64,000 nt of DNA from Yinghuangia seranimata (lineage in GTDB: Bacteria > Actinomycetota > Actinomycetes > Streptomycetales > Streptomycetaceae). The notes under the pieces were generated by a model. The model did not search any database. It was not told the DNA's origin and saw nothing but the letters and a program-made list of their open reading frames with translations. The stretch is from the NCBI RefSeq assembly GCF_029953285.1, contig NZ_JASAOI010000004.1:124001-188000 (forward strand). Reading direction: 5' to 3'. Numbering within the stretch: position 1 is the stretch's first letter; the number at the start of each line of letters is the position of its first letter. A program made the position numbers and the translations under genes. Positions 1 through 8,528 of the stretch are shown here, in pieces.

Positions 1-208
1 CGAGCACACGGTACGGACCTTGGACTGTCCTGCCTGCCCCTCCTCGTCCGGCACGGCGCGCTCCCTCCCAGTGGCTCCCCGCCGAACGTACGAAACCGCG
101 ATGACGCGCAGGTCACGCCCGGCGGCGCGCGATGTTTCGTCTCGCCGCACGGGCGACGGGCGGCGCTGTGAGCACCGGTCCGCGTGGCGCGGCTCGCGCG
201 GCCGCGCG

Positions 209-1162
209 CTAGTGACCGGCCGCGGCGCTCGCCCGGCGGGTCATGTAGCCCCAGATGCGCCGCTGCCCCCGCAGGGCGAGGAAGCCGACGACCACCAACA
301 CGACCACGTTGAGCAGGAGTTGCAGCAGGGATCCCCACGCCTCGTCCCACTGGCCGAAGGCGATGGAGACGGCGATGTCCGACGCCGCGGGGATCGTGGT
401 CACCGAGATGAAGACGCCGAGGAGGGCGCTGCCGCGCGCCTCGGTGAGCGACACGATGCCGACGACACCGGCGAGGGTGGCGACGACGACGGAGAAGAAG
501 TCGGGTGTGTCGATGAGGTTGGAGACGGGCCGCAGCCCGAGCTCGAAGGCCCGGGACTCCAGGTCCGCGGCGCGGGCGATCGCCGCGAAGGCCAGTGTGA
601 CGGCGATGGCGAGCAGGAAGCCGAACGTCAGCGCGGCCGCGCCCGCGCGGATCCGGCGGCGGTCGCGTCGGTCAAGGCCCAGGGCGATGCTGCTGATCGC
701 GCCGTACTCGGGTCCGACCACCATGGCGGCGACGATGAGGATCTGGGAGTTGGTCATGATGCCGACCGAGCCGATCACGCCGGCGATGGCCAGAAGCAGG
801 TAGAAACTCGGCAGGTAGGTGCCCGAGGCGCGGATGCCGGCCTCGACCGCGGCCCACAGCGGTACGTGGACGAGCGCCGGCGGCTGGGCGGCCTCGATCT
901 CGGCGGCGCGCCGGGAGAACAGCACCTCGACGTCGTCGACCGCGATCGACCCCGCGTCGTCGACGCCCAGCGCGCGCAGCCCGTGCAGCAGATTGTTCGC
1001 GGCACCCTTGAGCACGTCGCACTCGAGCGCGTCGTCGCCCGGGCCGAGCGCCGACGCGCTCGTGACCACGAGGTTGAGGACCTGCGGGTCGCCGGTCAGC
1101 AGCTCCAGCGTCCGCTCGGTGAGCGCGGGCGGCAGCACGATCCGGATGTGGACCACGTCCAT
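209..1162 (-). CDS. DUF389 family membrane protein
   Basis: 317 residues. The N-terminal ~100 residues form a soluble domain (MDVVHIRIVLPPALTERTLELL), followed by about six hydrophobic segments separated by short charged loops (VVGPEYGAISSIALGLDRRDRRR in the middle), the standard layout of DUF389 proteins. The family is poorly characterised and its transport or signalling role is not established. The ATG is preceded by GGGAG at good spacing. The gene stands alone and ends with TAG. I see no gene in the 208 bases to its left. Family assignment is firm; function is unknown. Confidence 0.85.
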   Translation of the reverse strand: MDVVHIRIVLPPALTERTLELLTGDPQVLNLVVTSASALGPGDDALECDVLKGAANNLLHGLRALGVDDAGSIAVDDVEVLFSRRAAEIEAAQPPALVHVPLWAAVEAGIRASGTYLPSFYLLLAIAGVIGSVGIMTNSQILIVAAMVVGPEYGAISSIALGLDRRDRRRIRAGAAALTFGFLLAIAVTLAFAAIARAADLESRAFELGLRPVSNLIDTPDFFSVVVATLAGVVGIVSLTEARGSALLGVFISVTTIPAASDIAVSIAFGQWDEAWGSLLQLLLNVVVLVVVGFLALRGQRRIWGYMTRRASAAAGH

Positions 1163-1295
1163 CCGAGTCTCCCGTCGTGCCCGCCCGGCGGTTCCGCGTC
1201 GACCAGGCTAACGAGCGGACGGGCAGAGGCGGTGCCGTCGGCGCCGCGGCGGCCGCGGCGTTCATCCGATCGGCGGCGCGGGGTCCGGGGAGCGC

Positions 1296-2672
1296 TCAGG
1301 CGACCGGGTCGTACCAGGTGTCGCCGTTCGACAGCAGCGCGTCGGCCTCCTTGGGGCCCCAGGTGGCCCGGGCGTAGGGGTGCACCGGGACGACGTTCCC
1401 GAGGATCGGATCGACGACGCGCCAGGCCGCCTCGACGGTGTCCTCGCGGGCGAAGAGCCAGTGGTCGCCGTCGAGCGCGGCGCCGATGAGCCGGTCGTAC
1501 GGCCGCATGTCGGAGCCCGGGGGCTCGCTGAAGGACAGGTCCTGCTGCTGGGCCCGCCAGCCGCCGCCGGGCGCCTTGCCGGCGAGGGTGAGGCCCACCT
1601 GCGCCTCGGGCCAGATGCGGAAGCGCAGCGCGTTGGTCGCGGGCGTCGGGCGCAGCCCGAACACGTCGTGCGGGGCCGCGCGGAAGCGCAGCGTGATCTC
1701 GGTGGCGGTCACGGGGAGGCACTTCCCCGCGCGGATGAGGATCGGTACGTCGGCCCAGCGCCACGAGTCCGACGCGAGGCGGACCGCGGCGAACGTCTCG
1801 ACGGTGGAGCCGGGGGCCACGCCGTCCACGTCGAGATAGCCCTCGTACTGGCCGCGCACGATGTGGTCGGGGGTGAGCGGGCGCAGCGAGGAGATGGCGG
1901 TGGACTTCGAGGACCGCCAGCTCTGCAACCCCTGTCCGGAGGGCGGGTCGGCGAGCACGGTGGCCAGGACCTGCAGCATGTGGTTCTGGACGACGTCGCG
2001 TACGGCTCCGGCGCGGTCGTAGAACCGGCCCCGGTCGGAGACGTCGAAGGCCTCCGCCATGGTGATCTGGATCGACTCGACGTAGGTGCGGTTCAGCAGC
2101 GGTTCGAGGATCGAGTTCGCGAAGCGCGCGAACAGGACGTTCTCGACCGGGTCGAGCCCGAGCCAGTGGTCGACGCGGTAGATGGCGTCCTCGTCGAAGT
2201 ACGTGTGCATCGTGTCGTTGAGCTTGCGCGCGCTGTCCAGGTCGTCGCCGAAGGGCTTCTCGACCATGATGCGGGCGTTCTCCGCCCGGCCGGCGGTCGC
2301 GATGCCCTGCGCGATGCGGCCGAACAGCGGGGGAGGGACCTCCAGGTAGTACAGGGCGTGTGCGCCGCTGCCCATCGCGTCGGACATGGCCGTGTAGGTG
2401 GCGTCGTCGTCCAGGTCGCCGTCGACGTAGCGCAGCAGGCCCAGGAGCTTGACCGCCGCCGGGGATGCGGGGTCGAGCTTGTTGAGCGTCAGCGAGGCCT
2501 CGGCGTACGCGCGGAACTGCTCCAGACCCCAGCCGGTCTTGGCCACCCCGACCACCGGGACGTCGAGGACGCCGCGCTCGACGAGCCCCACCAGCGCGGG
2601 GAACGTCTCCAGCTTGGCCAGGTCGCCGGTGGCGCCGAAGATGACCAGCGCGTCGATCTGTGGTGTCGTCAT
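1296..2672 (-). CDS. zwf: Glucose-6-phosphate dehydrogenase-like protein (atypical)
   Basis: 458 residues, shorter than the usual ~490-510. Expected reaction: oxidation of glucose 6-phosphate to 6-phosphogluconolactone in the oxidative pentose phosphate pathway. The N-terminal nucleotide-binding motif FGATGDLAK (residues 12-20) and VEKPFGDD (137-144) are present. The signature usually read as RIDHYLGKE is here RVDHWLGLD (166-174), so the conserved Lys is Leu173. That departure makes substrate or activity uncertain. A strong AGGAGAG ribosome site precedes the ATG. It lies 25 bp downstream of the GMC oxidoreductase on the same strand, so the two are probably co-transcribed. The gene symbol refers to the family only. 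Confidence 0.8.
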   Translation of the reverse strand: MTTPQIDALVIFGATGDLAKLETFPALVGLVERGVLDVPVVGVAKTGWGLEQFRAYAEASLTLNKLDPASPAAVKLLGLLRYVDGDLDDDATYTAMSDAMGSGAHALYYLEVPPPLFGRIAQGIATAGRAENARIMVEKPFGDDLDSARKLNDTMHTYFDEDAIYRVDHWLGLDPVENVLFARFANSILEPLLNRTYVESIQITMAEAFDVSDRGRFYDRAGAVRDVVQNHMLQVLATVLADPPSGQGLQSWRSSKSTAISSLRPLTPDHIVRGQYEGYLDVDGVAPGSTVETFAAVRLASDSWRWADVPILIRAGKCLPVTATEITLRFRAAPHDVFGLRPTPATNALRFRIWPEAQVGLTLAGKAPGGGWRAQQQDLSFSEPPGSDMRPYDRLIGAALDGDHWLFAREDTVEAAWRVVDPILGNVVPVHPYARATWGPKEADALLSNGDTWYDPVA

Positions 2673-2697
2673 GTCGGGCTCTCCTATGCGCGCCGGG

Positions 2698-4278
2698 TCA
2701 GCGCAGCCTCGCGACGAGGTGGTCGCCGACCCGCAGGGCGTTGGCGATGGCCGTCAGCGACGGGTTCACCGCGCCGATGCTCGGGAAGAAGCTGGTATCC
2801 ACGACGTAGAGGTTGTCCAGGTCGTGGGCCTTGCAGTTGACGTCGAGTGCGGACGTCCGGGGGTCGGTGCCGAAGCGCACGGTGCCGGCCTGGTGGGCCG
2901 TGGCGCCGATCGGCATGCCCTTGTGCAGGTACAGGGTGTGCGGCAGCAGGTGGTGCTCGTGCATCCCCAACTTGCCGAGCATGCCCTGGAGTTTGTGGCG
3001 CAGCCGCTTGAGCCCGGCGATGTTGTTCTTCTCGTCGAGCGCGAGGTGGACGTTGCCGTCGCCGTCGAGCGTCACCCGGTTCTCGGGGGTCGGCAGGTCC
3101 TCGCCGCAGAGCCAGAAGTCGACCGCGTGGTGCGCGATGACCTCGAACGGCATGTCGGGGGACACGGCTCCGGCCCAGCGCGGCGCCTCGCCGTGGATCT
3201 GCGCGGCGTCGGACTTGCCGAGCATCTGGATGCCGCCGAGCGGGAAGTCCCAGTCGTCCGCGCCCAGGTACCAGTCGTGCAGCGCCAGGGTCTTCTGGAA
3301 CGCGGTGGGGTTCGGCTCCTTCGACACGGCCATCAGGGCCAGGTTGTTGTGCCGCATGTAGTTGCGGCCCACGACGTCGGAGGCGTTGGCCAGCCCGTTC
3401 GGATGCCGGTCGTTCGCCGAACGCAGCAGCAGGAGCGCGGAGTTGACCGCGCCGCAGGCGACCACGACGATGTCGGCCGCCAGGGTCTCGGTGCTGCCGT
3501 CGGCGAGTTCGACGACCACGCCGGTGACGGTCCGGCCGCCCGGATCGGTCTCCAGTCGGCGCACGTTCGCGTGGGTGAGCATCGTGACGTTGTCGTGCTC
3601 AAGCGCCGGGTCGACGCAGATCACCTGCGCGTCGGACTTCGCGCCCAGCAGGCAGGGGAAACCGTCCACCCGGTCGCAGCGGATGCACGCGCTGCCGTGT
3701 GCGGCCCGGCCGTCCCCGTCCTGGGTGAGGTTCACCCCGATCGGCAGGTGGAACGGGTGCAGGCCGTGCTTCTCCAGGTCGTCGCTCAGCTGCTGGATGC
3801 GCGGCTCGTGCTCGACCGGCGGGAAGGGGTACGGGGCGCTCGCCGGGCCCGCGGTCGGGTCCTCGCCGTGGCGGCCGTGCACCAGGTACAGCTGCTCCGC
3901 CTGGGTGTAGTACGGCTCCAGGTCCTGGTAGTCGAGCGGCCAGGCGGGGGAGACCCCGTCGTGGTGGCGGAGTTCGCCGAAGTCCTCGGGGCGCAGCCGG
4001 AACAGCGCGGCGCCGTAGAACTTGGTGTTGCCGCCGACGTAGTAGTTCACCTCGGGCGGGAAGGCGTTGCCGTCCTTGTCGTACCAGTACTCCGGCGCAC
4101 GGTACTTGGCCTTGACGAAGACGGCGGAGGAGTCCCAGTTGTCGCGTTCGCGCGGCAGGTAGCCGCCGCGCTCGAGCAGGAGGACGCGTGTTCCGGTCGA
4201 CGCCAGCCGGTGGGCCAGCGTGCCGCCGCCCGCGCCGGTGCCGATGACGATGACGTCGTAGTGCTGATCGCCAGCCAT
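2698..4278 (-). CDS. GMC family FAD-dependent oxidoreductase
   Basis: About 526 residues from the chosen ATG, which has GGGAAG five bases upstream; ATGs at 4290 and 4386 are in frame but add a poor, low-complexity leader. The Rossmann FAD motif [27 protein letters not shown] is at the very N-terminus, and the GMC C-terminal motif [22 protein letters not shown] is present. The family oxidises alcohols, sugars or sterols with FAD. Sequence alone does not give the substrate. Its position between gluconokinase and a G6PD-like gene suggests a sugar or sugar acid, possibly glucose or gluconate. No signal peptide is evident, so it is probably cytoplasmic. Confidence 0.82.
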   Translation of the reverse strand: MAGDQHYDVIVIGTGAGGGTLAHRLASTGTRVLLLERGGYLPRERDNWDSSAVFVKAKYRAPEYWYDKDGNAFPPEVNYYVGGNTKFYGAALFRLRPEDFGELRHHDGVSPAWPLDYQDLEPYYTQAEQLYLVHGRHGEDPTAGPASAPYPFPPVEHEPRIQQLSDDLEKHGLHPFHLPIGVNLTQDGDGRAAHGSACIRCDRVDGFPCLLGAKSDAQVICVDPALEHDNVTMLTHANVRRLETDPGGRTVTGVVVELADGSTETLAADIVVVACGAVNSALLLLRSANDRHPNGLANASDVVGRNYMRHNNLALMAVSKEPNPTAFQKTLALHDWYLGADDWDFPLGGIQMLGKSDAAQIHGEAPRWAGAVSPDMPFEVIAHHAVDFWLCGEDLPTPENRVTLDGDGNVHLALDEKNNIAGLKRLRHKLQGMLGKLGMHEHHLLPHTLYLHKGMPIGATAHQAGTVRFGTDPRTSALDVNCKAHDLDNLYVVDTSFFPSIGAVNPSLTAIANALRVGDHLVARLR

Positions 4279-4503
4279 GGGGCTTCCCATCGGAGTCGAT
4301 GCATGCCCTGGGGTGTCTGTCCGCTCATCGGCCGCGGCGTGAAGCCGACCCGGCCATATGAGGCCCGCTGCTTCGGGGCCCGACACCCGGCGACGGGGGC
4401 GTCCGTCAGAACGTCGGCGCGCCCGTGCGCGGCATGTCCTGTCTCTTGCAAGCTATACCGGGGGCGGCGGGGCTGCACCTCAGGTCGGTGCCGCCGGGGG
4501 TGG

Positions 4504-5031
4504 CTACCGGGCCTGCTCCGGCAGCGAGCGGATCGCCGCCTCCACCGTGTCGGGCATGGTCCCGGACGCGTCGACGACGGCGCCGGGCTCGTCGTCCTGG
4601 AGGGGCTCGAGGTCCTCGAACTGCGAGTCGAGCAGTTGCGGCGGCATGAAGTGCCCGAGCCGGTGGGCGATGCGCCCGGCGGCCGTGGCGCGGTCGAGGT
4701 CGAGCTGGACGAACCACACGCCCGCCCCCGCCGTGCGGAACTGGTCCCGGTACCCGCGTTTGAGCGCGGAGCAGGCGATGACGCCGCCCCGGTGGCCGGC
4801 CGTGAGTGACCGGATCCGCTCGGTGACCGCCGCCAGCCAGGGGCGCCGGTCGGACTCGTCGAGGCGGTGCCCGGAAGCCATCTTGGCGCGGTTCTCGGGC
4901 GGGTGGAGGTCGTCCGCGTCCAGGTACGGCAGGCCGAGCCGTTCCGCGAGCCGTGAGGCGACGTGGGTCTTCCCGGCCCCGGACACGCCCATCACGATCA
5001 CGACCGGGGGACCGCCGGCGGAGGAGGGCAT
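4504..5031 (-). CDS. gntK: Gluconokinase
   Basis: 175 residues, the normal size for the family. It phosphorylates D-gluconate to 6-phosphogluconate with ATP. The P-loop VMGVSGAGKT sits near the N-terminus, followed by FLDADDLHPPENRAKM-like substrate-site sequence (YLDADDLHPPENRAKMASG) and CSALKRGYRDQFR, both gluconokinase hallmarks. The start at MPSSAGG is chosen because the frame remains open far upstream only as antisense of cydA. AGAAAGG lies upstream. It is on the same strand as the GMC and G6PD-like genes, 225 bp upstream of the former, consistent with a gluconate/6-phosphogluconate supply module. Confidence 0.92.
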   Translation of the reverse strand: MPSSAGGPPVVIVMGVSGAGKTHVASRLAERLGLPYLDADDLHPPENRAKMASGHRLDESDRRPWLAAVTERIRSLTAGHRGGVIACSALKRGYRDQFRTAGAGVWFVQLDLDRATAAGRIAHRLGHFMPPQLLDSQFEDLEPLQDDEPGAVVDASGTMPDTVEAAIRSLPEQAR

Positions 5032-5083
5032 CGCTGCGCGGCCCTTTCTGGGGAGCCCACGGGCAGGGCGTACATCTGCTGGT

Positions 5084-5108
5084 CCCCGGATTATCGCGCG
5101 ATCCGGGG
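5084..5108. promoter_or_regulatory. Inverted repeat in divergent gluconokinase/cydA promoter
   Basis: CCCCGGAT, a 9-base loop, then ATCCGGGG: a perfect 8-bp inverted repeat in the 195-bp divergent region between gluconokinase and cydA. Its position 119 bp before cydA and 53 bp before gluconokinase is suitable for an operator. It is not a Rex-type TTGTGAA site. No regulator can be assigned. Confidence 0.3.
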
Positions 5109-5226
5109 CGACCGGCCCGCGCTGCTCCGGACGGCCCGCGCTCGGCCGGGTTAAACCCCGCGCGCCGAACGGTTCCGCCCGGTGTCGGCGTGTTTGTCTG
5201 ATCCCGGGCCTGCCGAGAGGAGCGAC

Positions 5227-6609
5227 ATGAGCCAGCTGGACCTCGCCAGGCTGCAGTTCGCCATGACGTCGGTGTACCACTTCCTCTTCGTGCCGGTGAC
5301 CATCGGGCTGAGCCTGCTCACCGCGCTCCTGCAGACCGGCTGGCATCGCACGGGACGTCCCGAACTGCTGCGGCTGACCCGGTTCTTCGGCGTCCTGCTG
5401 GTGATCAACATCGCGGTCGGCGTGGTGACCGGCCTCGTGCAGGAGTTCCAGTTCGGCATGGACTGGTCGGCGTACTCGCGCACGGTCGGGGACGTGTTCG
5501 GCGCGCCGCTGGCCATGGAGGGCCTGGCCGCGTTCTTCCTGGAGTCGACGTTCCTGGGGCTGTGGCTGTTCGGCTGGGGCCGGCTTCCCAAGCGGGTCCA
5601 CCTGGCCACGATCTGGCTGGTGGCCCTCGGGGGCATGCTGTCCGCGGCGTTCATCATGGCGGCGAACTCCTGGATGCAGCACCCGGTCGGCTACACGGTC
5701 GACCAGACCACGGGCAATCCGCAGCTCAACGACGTGTGGAAGCTGTTCACCAACCCGGTCTTCCTGCGCGCGTACCTGCACGTGATCCTGGCCTCGCTGG
5801 TCACCGGCTCGGTCATCATGCTGGCCGTGTCCGCCTGGCAGCTGCGCAAGGGCTCGAACCGGCTCGCCTTCCACGCCTCCGCCAGGCTGTCCCTGGTCGT
5901 CCTGGTGCCGACGCTCCTGCTCGCGATGCTCGTCGGCAGCGAACTCGGCGTCACCGAGGGCAAGTACCAGCCGATGAAGATCGCGGGCGCGGAGGCCCAG
6001 TGGACCACGTGCCAGCCCTGCTCGTTCTCGGTCTTCCAGATCGGCGGCGGCAAGGCCGACCACACGCCCACGAAGATCATCGAGATTCCGCACCTGCTGT
6101 CGCTGCTGGCCACGAACCACTGGAACGGCCAGGTGCTCGGGCTCGACACCGTCCAGGCCCAGTACCAGCAGCAGTTCGGGCCCGGCGGCTACGTGCCGAA
6201 CATCTTCATCCAGTACTGGTCCATGCGGGTCATGGCCTACCTCGCCGTCGTGGTCCTGCTGGTCGGCCTCTGGGGCCTGTGGCTGCTGTGGCGCAAAAAA
6301 CTCAGCACCTCGCGGTGGTTCCTACGCATCGCGGTCTGGACCGCCGTCCTGCCGTTCCTGATGAACACCGCGGGCTGGCTCCTGACCGAGAACGGGCGCC
6401 AGCCGTGGATCGTGCAGGGCATCCAGCTCACCCGCGAAGGCGTCTCGCCGTCGGTGACCACGGCGACCGTCGCCACCAGCATCATCGTCTTCTTCCTGCT
6501 CTACGCGGCCCTGGCGGTGGTGGATTTCGTTCTCATGTCCCGCTACGCCCGCCGTGAACTGGAACCACCGGCCGTCGCGGACGCGGCGCTCACGCCGACG
6601 AGTTACTGA
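5227..6609 (+). CDS. cydA: Cytochrome bd ubiquinol oxidase subunit I
   Basis: 460 residues, membrane-embedded, carrying the haem and quinol sites of cytochrome bd, which reduces oxygen with quinol electrons and works at low oxygen. The start MSQLDLARLQFAMTSVYHFLFVPVTIG matches the CydA N-terminus with the conserved haem-ligand His in VYHFLF. It is preceded by AGAGGAG; the frame is open 15 codons further left, but that region lacks CydA sequence. Nine or so hydrophobic helices are visible. It is shorter than the E. coli protein, consistent with the short Q-loop form. It is followed 9 bp later by cydB. Confidence 0.95.
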   Translation: MSQLDLARLQFAMTSVYHFLFVPVTIGLSLLTALLQTGWHRTGRPELLRLTRFFGVLLVINIAVGVVTGLVQEFQFGMDWSAYSRTVGDVFGAPLAMEGLAAFFLESTFLGLWLFGWGRLPKRVHLATIWLVALGGMLSAAFIMAANSWMQHPVGYTVDQTTGNPQLNDVWKLFTNPVFLRAYLHVILASLVTGSVIMLAVSAWQLRKGSNRLAFHASARLSLVVLVPTLLLAMLVGSELGVTEGKYQPMKIAGAEAQWTTCQPCSFSVFQIGGGKADHTPTKIIEIPHLLSLLATNHWNGQVLGLDTVQAQYQQQFGPGGYVPNIFIQYWSMRVMAYLAVVVLLVGLWGLWLLWRKKLSTSRWFLRIAVWTAVLPFLMNTAGWLLTENGRQPWIVQGIQLTREGVSPSVTTATVATSIIVFFLLYAALAVVDFVLMSRYARRELEPPAVADAALTPTSY

Positions 6610-6618
6610 GGATGCCCC

Positions 6619-7629
6619 ATGGCGTTCGCCACGTTCTGGTTCATCGTCACGACCGTCCTGTGGACGGGCTTCTTCGTCCTGGAGGGCTTCGACCTCGGCG
6701 TCGGCATGCTGCACGCCGTGGTCGCCCGCGACGAGGCGGGGAGACGGGCGGCGATCAACACGATCGGGCCGCTGTGGGACGGCAACGAGGTCTGGCTGAT
6801 CGTCGCCGCCGCGGCCATGTTCGCCGCGTTCCCGCCGTGGTACGCGACCACGTTCTCCGGCTTCTACGCGGTCATGGTCCTGCTGCTGGCCGGGCTGATC
6901 GTGCGCGGGGTCTCGTTCGAGTTCCGCAACAAGGTCGACAGCGTCCGCTGGCGGCGCACGTGGGACACCCTGCTCACCGTCGGCAGCCTGCTGGTGCCGC
7001 TCCTCGTCGGGTTCACCCTGGGCGGCCTGCTGCACGGGGTGCCGATCGACCAGCAGCACGAATACACCGGCAACGTCGGCGACCTGTTCTCCGGCTACGC
7101 CGTCTTCGCGGGCATCACGCTGGTCCTGCTCTGCCTCCTGCACGGCGCCACGTTCATGACGCTCAAGACCACCGGCACACTGGAGCGCCGGTCCGCCACC
7201 CTGGCCCGCCGGATCGCGCCGGTTACGGCCCTGGCCGTGCTCGCCTTCCTGCCGTGGACGCACGCGACGGCCGGCAAGGGCGTCCTGCCCAGCGTCGTCG
7301 AACTCATCGCCGTCATCGCCGTCATCGCCGCGGCGTGGCTGGTGGTCGGACGTTCGGAGGGCTGGGCCTTCTTCGCCACCACGATCGCGATCGCGACGAC
7401 CATCGTGTCGATGTTCACCGACCTGTACCCGCGGCTCATGGTCTCCAGCACCAGCCATGCCTTCAACCTGACCGTGCAGAACAGCGCTTCCGGTGACTAC
7501 GCGCTCAAGGTGATGACGGTCATCGCGGCGGTCTTCCTCCCGCTCGTGCTGCTGTACCAGGGCTGGACGTACCACGTCTTCCGGCGCCGGGTCTCGGCGG
7601 AGGAGTTCACAGGACCGCGATCGGATTGA
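6619..7629 (+). CDS. cydB: Cytochrome bd ubiquinol oxidase subunit II
   Basis: 336 residues with about eight transmembrane helices. The N-terminus MAFATFWFIVTTVLWTGFFVLEGFDLGVGML and INTIGPLWDGNEVWLIVA are signature CydB sequence. It forms the heterodimeric cytochrome bd oxidase with CydA, nine bases upstream, with GAGGAT as ribosome site. The usual assembly/export pair cydCD is not next to it. The 3' end overlaps the convergent cyclase-family gene by 23 bp. Confidence 0.95.
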   Translation: MAFATFWFIVTTVLWTGFFVLEGFDLGVGMLHAVVARDEAGRRAAINTIGPLWDGNEVWLIVAAAAMFAAFPPWYATTFSGFYAVMVLLLAGLIVRGVSFEFRNKVDSVRWRRTWDTLLTVGSLLVPLLVGFTLGGLLHGVPIDQQHEYTGNVGDLFSGYAVFAGITLVLLCLLHGATFMTLKTTGTLERRSATLARRIAPVTALAVLAFLPWTHATAGKGVLPSVVELIAVIAVIAAAWLVVGRSEGWAFFATTIAIATTIVSMFTDLYPRLMVSSTSHAFNLTVQNSASGDYALKVMTVIAAVFLPLVLLYQGWTYHVFRRRVSAEEFTGPRSD

Positions 7630-8527
7630 CGGGGGACCCCGTGGCGGCCGGGAATCGCAGCGGGGCGATCACGCAGAAGAACGACCAGCGGCCCTGCTCC
7701 TCGCAGACCGGGACCAGGTCCTCGAACCGCAGGTAGTCCAGGAGGTGGATCCCCATCGCGTGTATCGCCAGCACGTGCACGGGGAAGGCCACGCCCTCCG
7801 TGGTGCTGGGCGCCGCGTCGTTGTTGCCGTCGCTGCCGAGCACCGCCACCTGGCGTTCCGCCACGAACTCCATGGCGTACGGGTGCAGTCCGGCCCGCGC
7901 CTCCGCCGCGTTCCACGCACCCAGCCGCGTCCGGCGGGCGCGGTGGCCGACCCGGACGAACAGCAGGTCGCCCGCACCGACGCGGACGTCCTGAGCCTCC
8001 TCGGCCGCCGCCAGTTCGTCGGCGGTCACCTGGTCGCCCGGCTCCAACCAGGGGGAGTCGCGCAGCCGCGGGATGTCGAGGAGGACGCCGCGGCCGACGA
8101 TGCCGTCCCGGGCCAGTGCGACCGACAGCGCCTGCGCGCCGGCGGCCGTCACGGTGGCCGCGTCCACGCCGCCGAACAGGGTGCCGTCGTAGATCACATG
8201 GCAGAGCGCGTCCAGGTGGCTGTACGCGTCGCCGTGCACGTTCATCCCGATGCGGTCCCTGGCGAAGTCCAGGCCCCCTCCGCCGGTGTCGCTCGCGACG
8301 CCTCCGGTCATGCGGTGGACGGCGGGCTCGGGGTTGTCGGGACCGGACGTCGTCTCCACCGGGGCCTCCAGGCTCACGTGGACCCCGGCGCGGACCTCGC
8401 GGGCCGCCGCGACCACGGTGTCCGGCGTGATGCGGTCCAGCGCGCCGCGGAGCGCCCCGTCGGCCGGGACCGTGCCGCGGCAGCGTTCGTACAGCGCGCG
8501 GAACTCCGCCGCGCTCACGCCGGCCAT
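7607..8527 (-). CDS. Cyclase family protein (putative metal-dependent hydrolase)
   Basis: 306 residues. The cyclase/kynurenine-formamidase-like family hydrolyses amides or lactones with a metal site built from the motif HxGTHxDAxxH. Here the motif reads VHGDAYSHLDALCH, with His and Asp ligands retained. A second conserved region, VLAIHAMGIHLLDYL, lies near the C-terminus. The substrate is unknown. The start codon lies one base beyond the stop of the GH15 gene, so the two are translationally coupled. The 3' end overlaps cydB in convergent orientation. Confidence 0.82.
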   Translation of the reverse strand: MAGVSAAEFRALYERCRGTVPADGALRGALDRITPDTVVAAAREVRAGVHVSLEAPVETTSGPDNPEPAVHRMTGGVASDTGGGGLDFARDRIGMNVHGDAYSHLDALCHVIYDGTLFGGVDAATVTAAGAQALSVALARDGIVGRGVLLDIPRLRDSPWLEPGDQVTADELAAAEEAQDVRVGAGDLLFVRVGHRARRTRLGAWNAAEARAGLHPYAMEFVAERQVAVLGSDGNNDAAPSTTEGVAFPVHVLAIHAMGIHLLDYLRFEDLVPVCEEQGRWSFFCVIAPLRFPAATGSPVNPIAVL

Positions 8528-8528
8528 G

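Noticed and set aside
20-1489. A 489-residue open frame on the plus strand at the left edge.
   Set aside because: It runs antisense to the DUF389 gene, has no domain and is rich in Asp/Gly/Arg repeats characteristic of an antisense frame.
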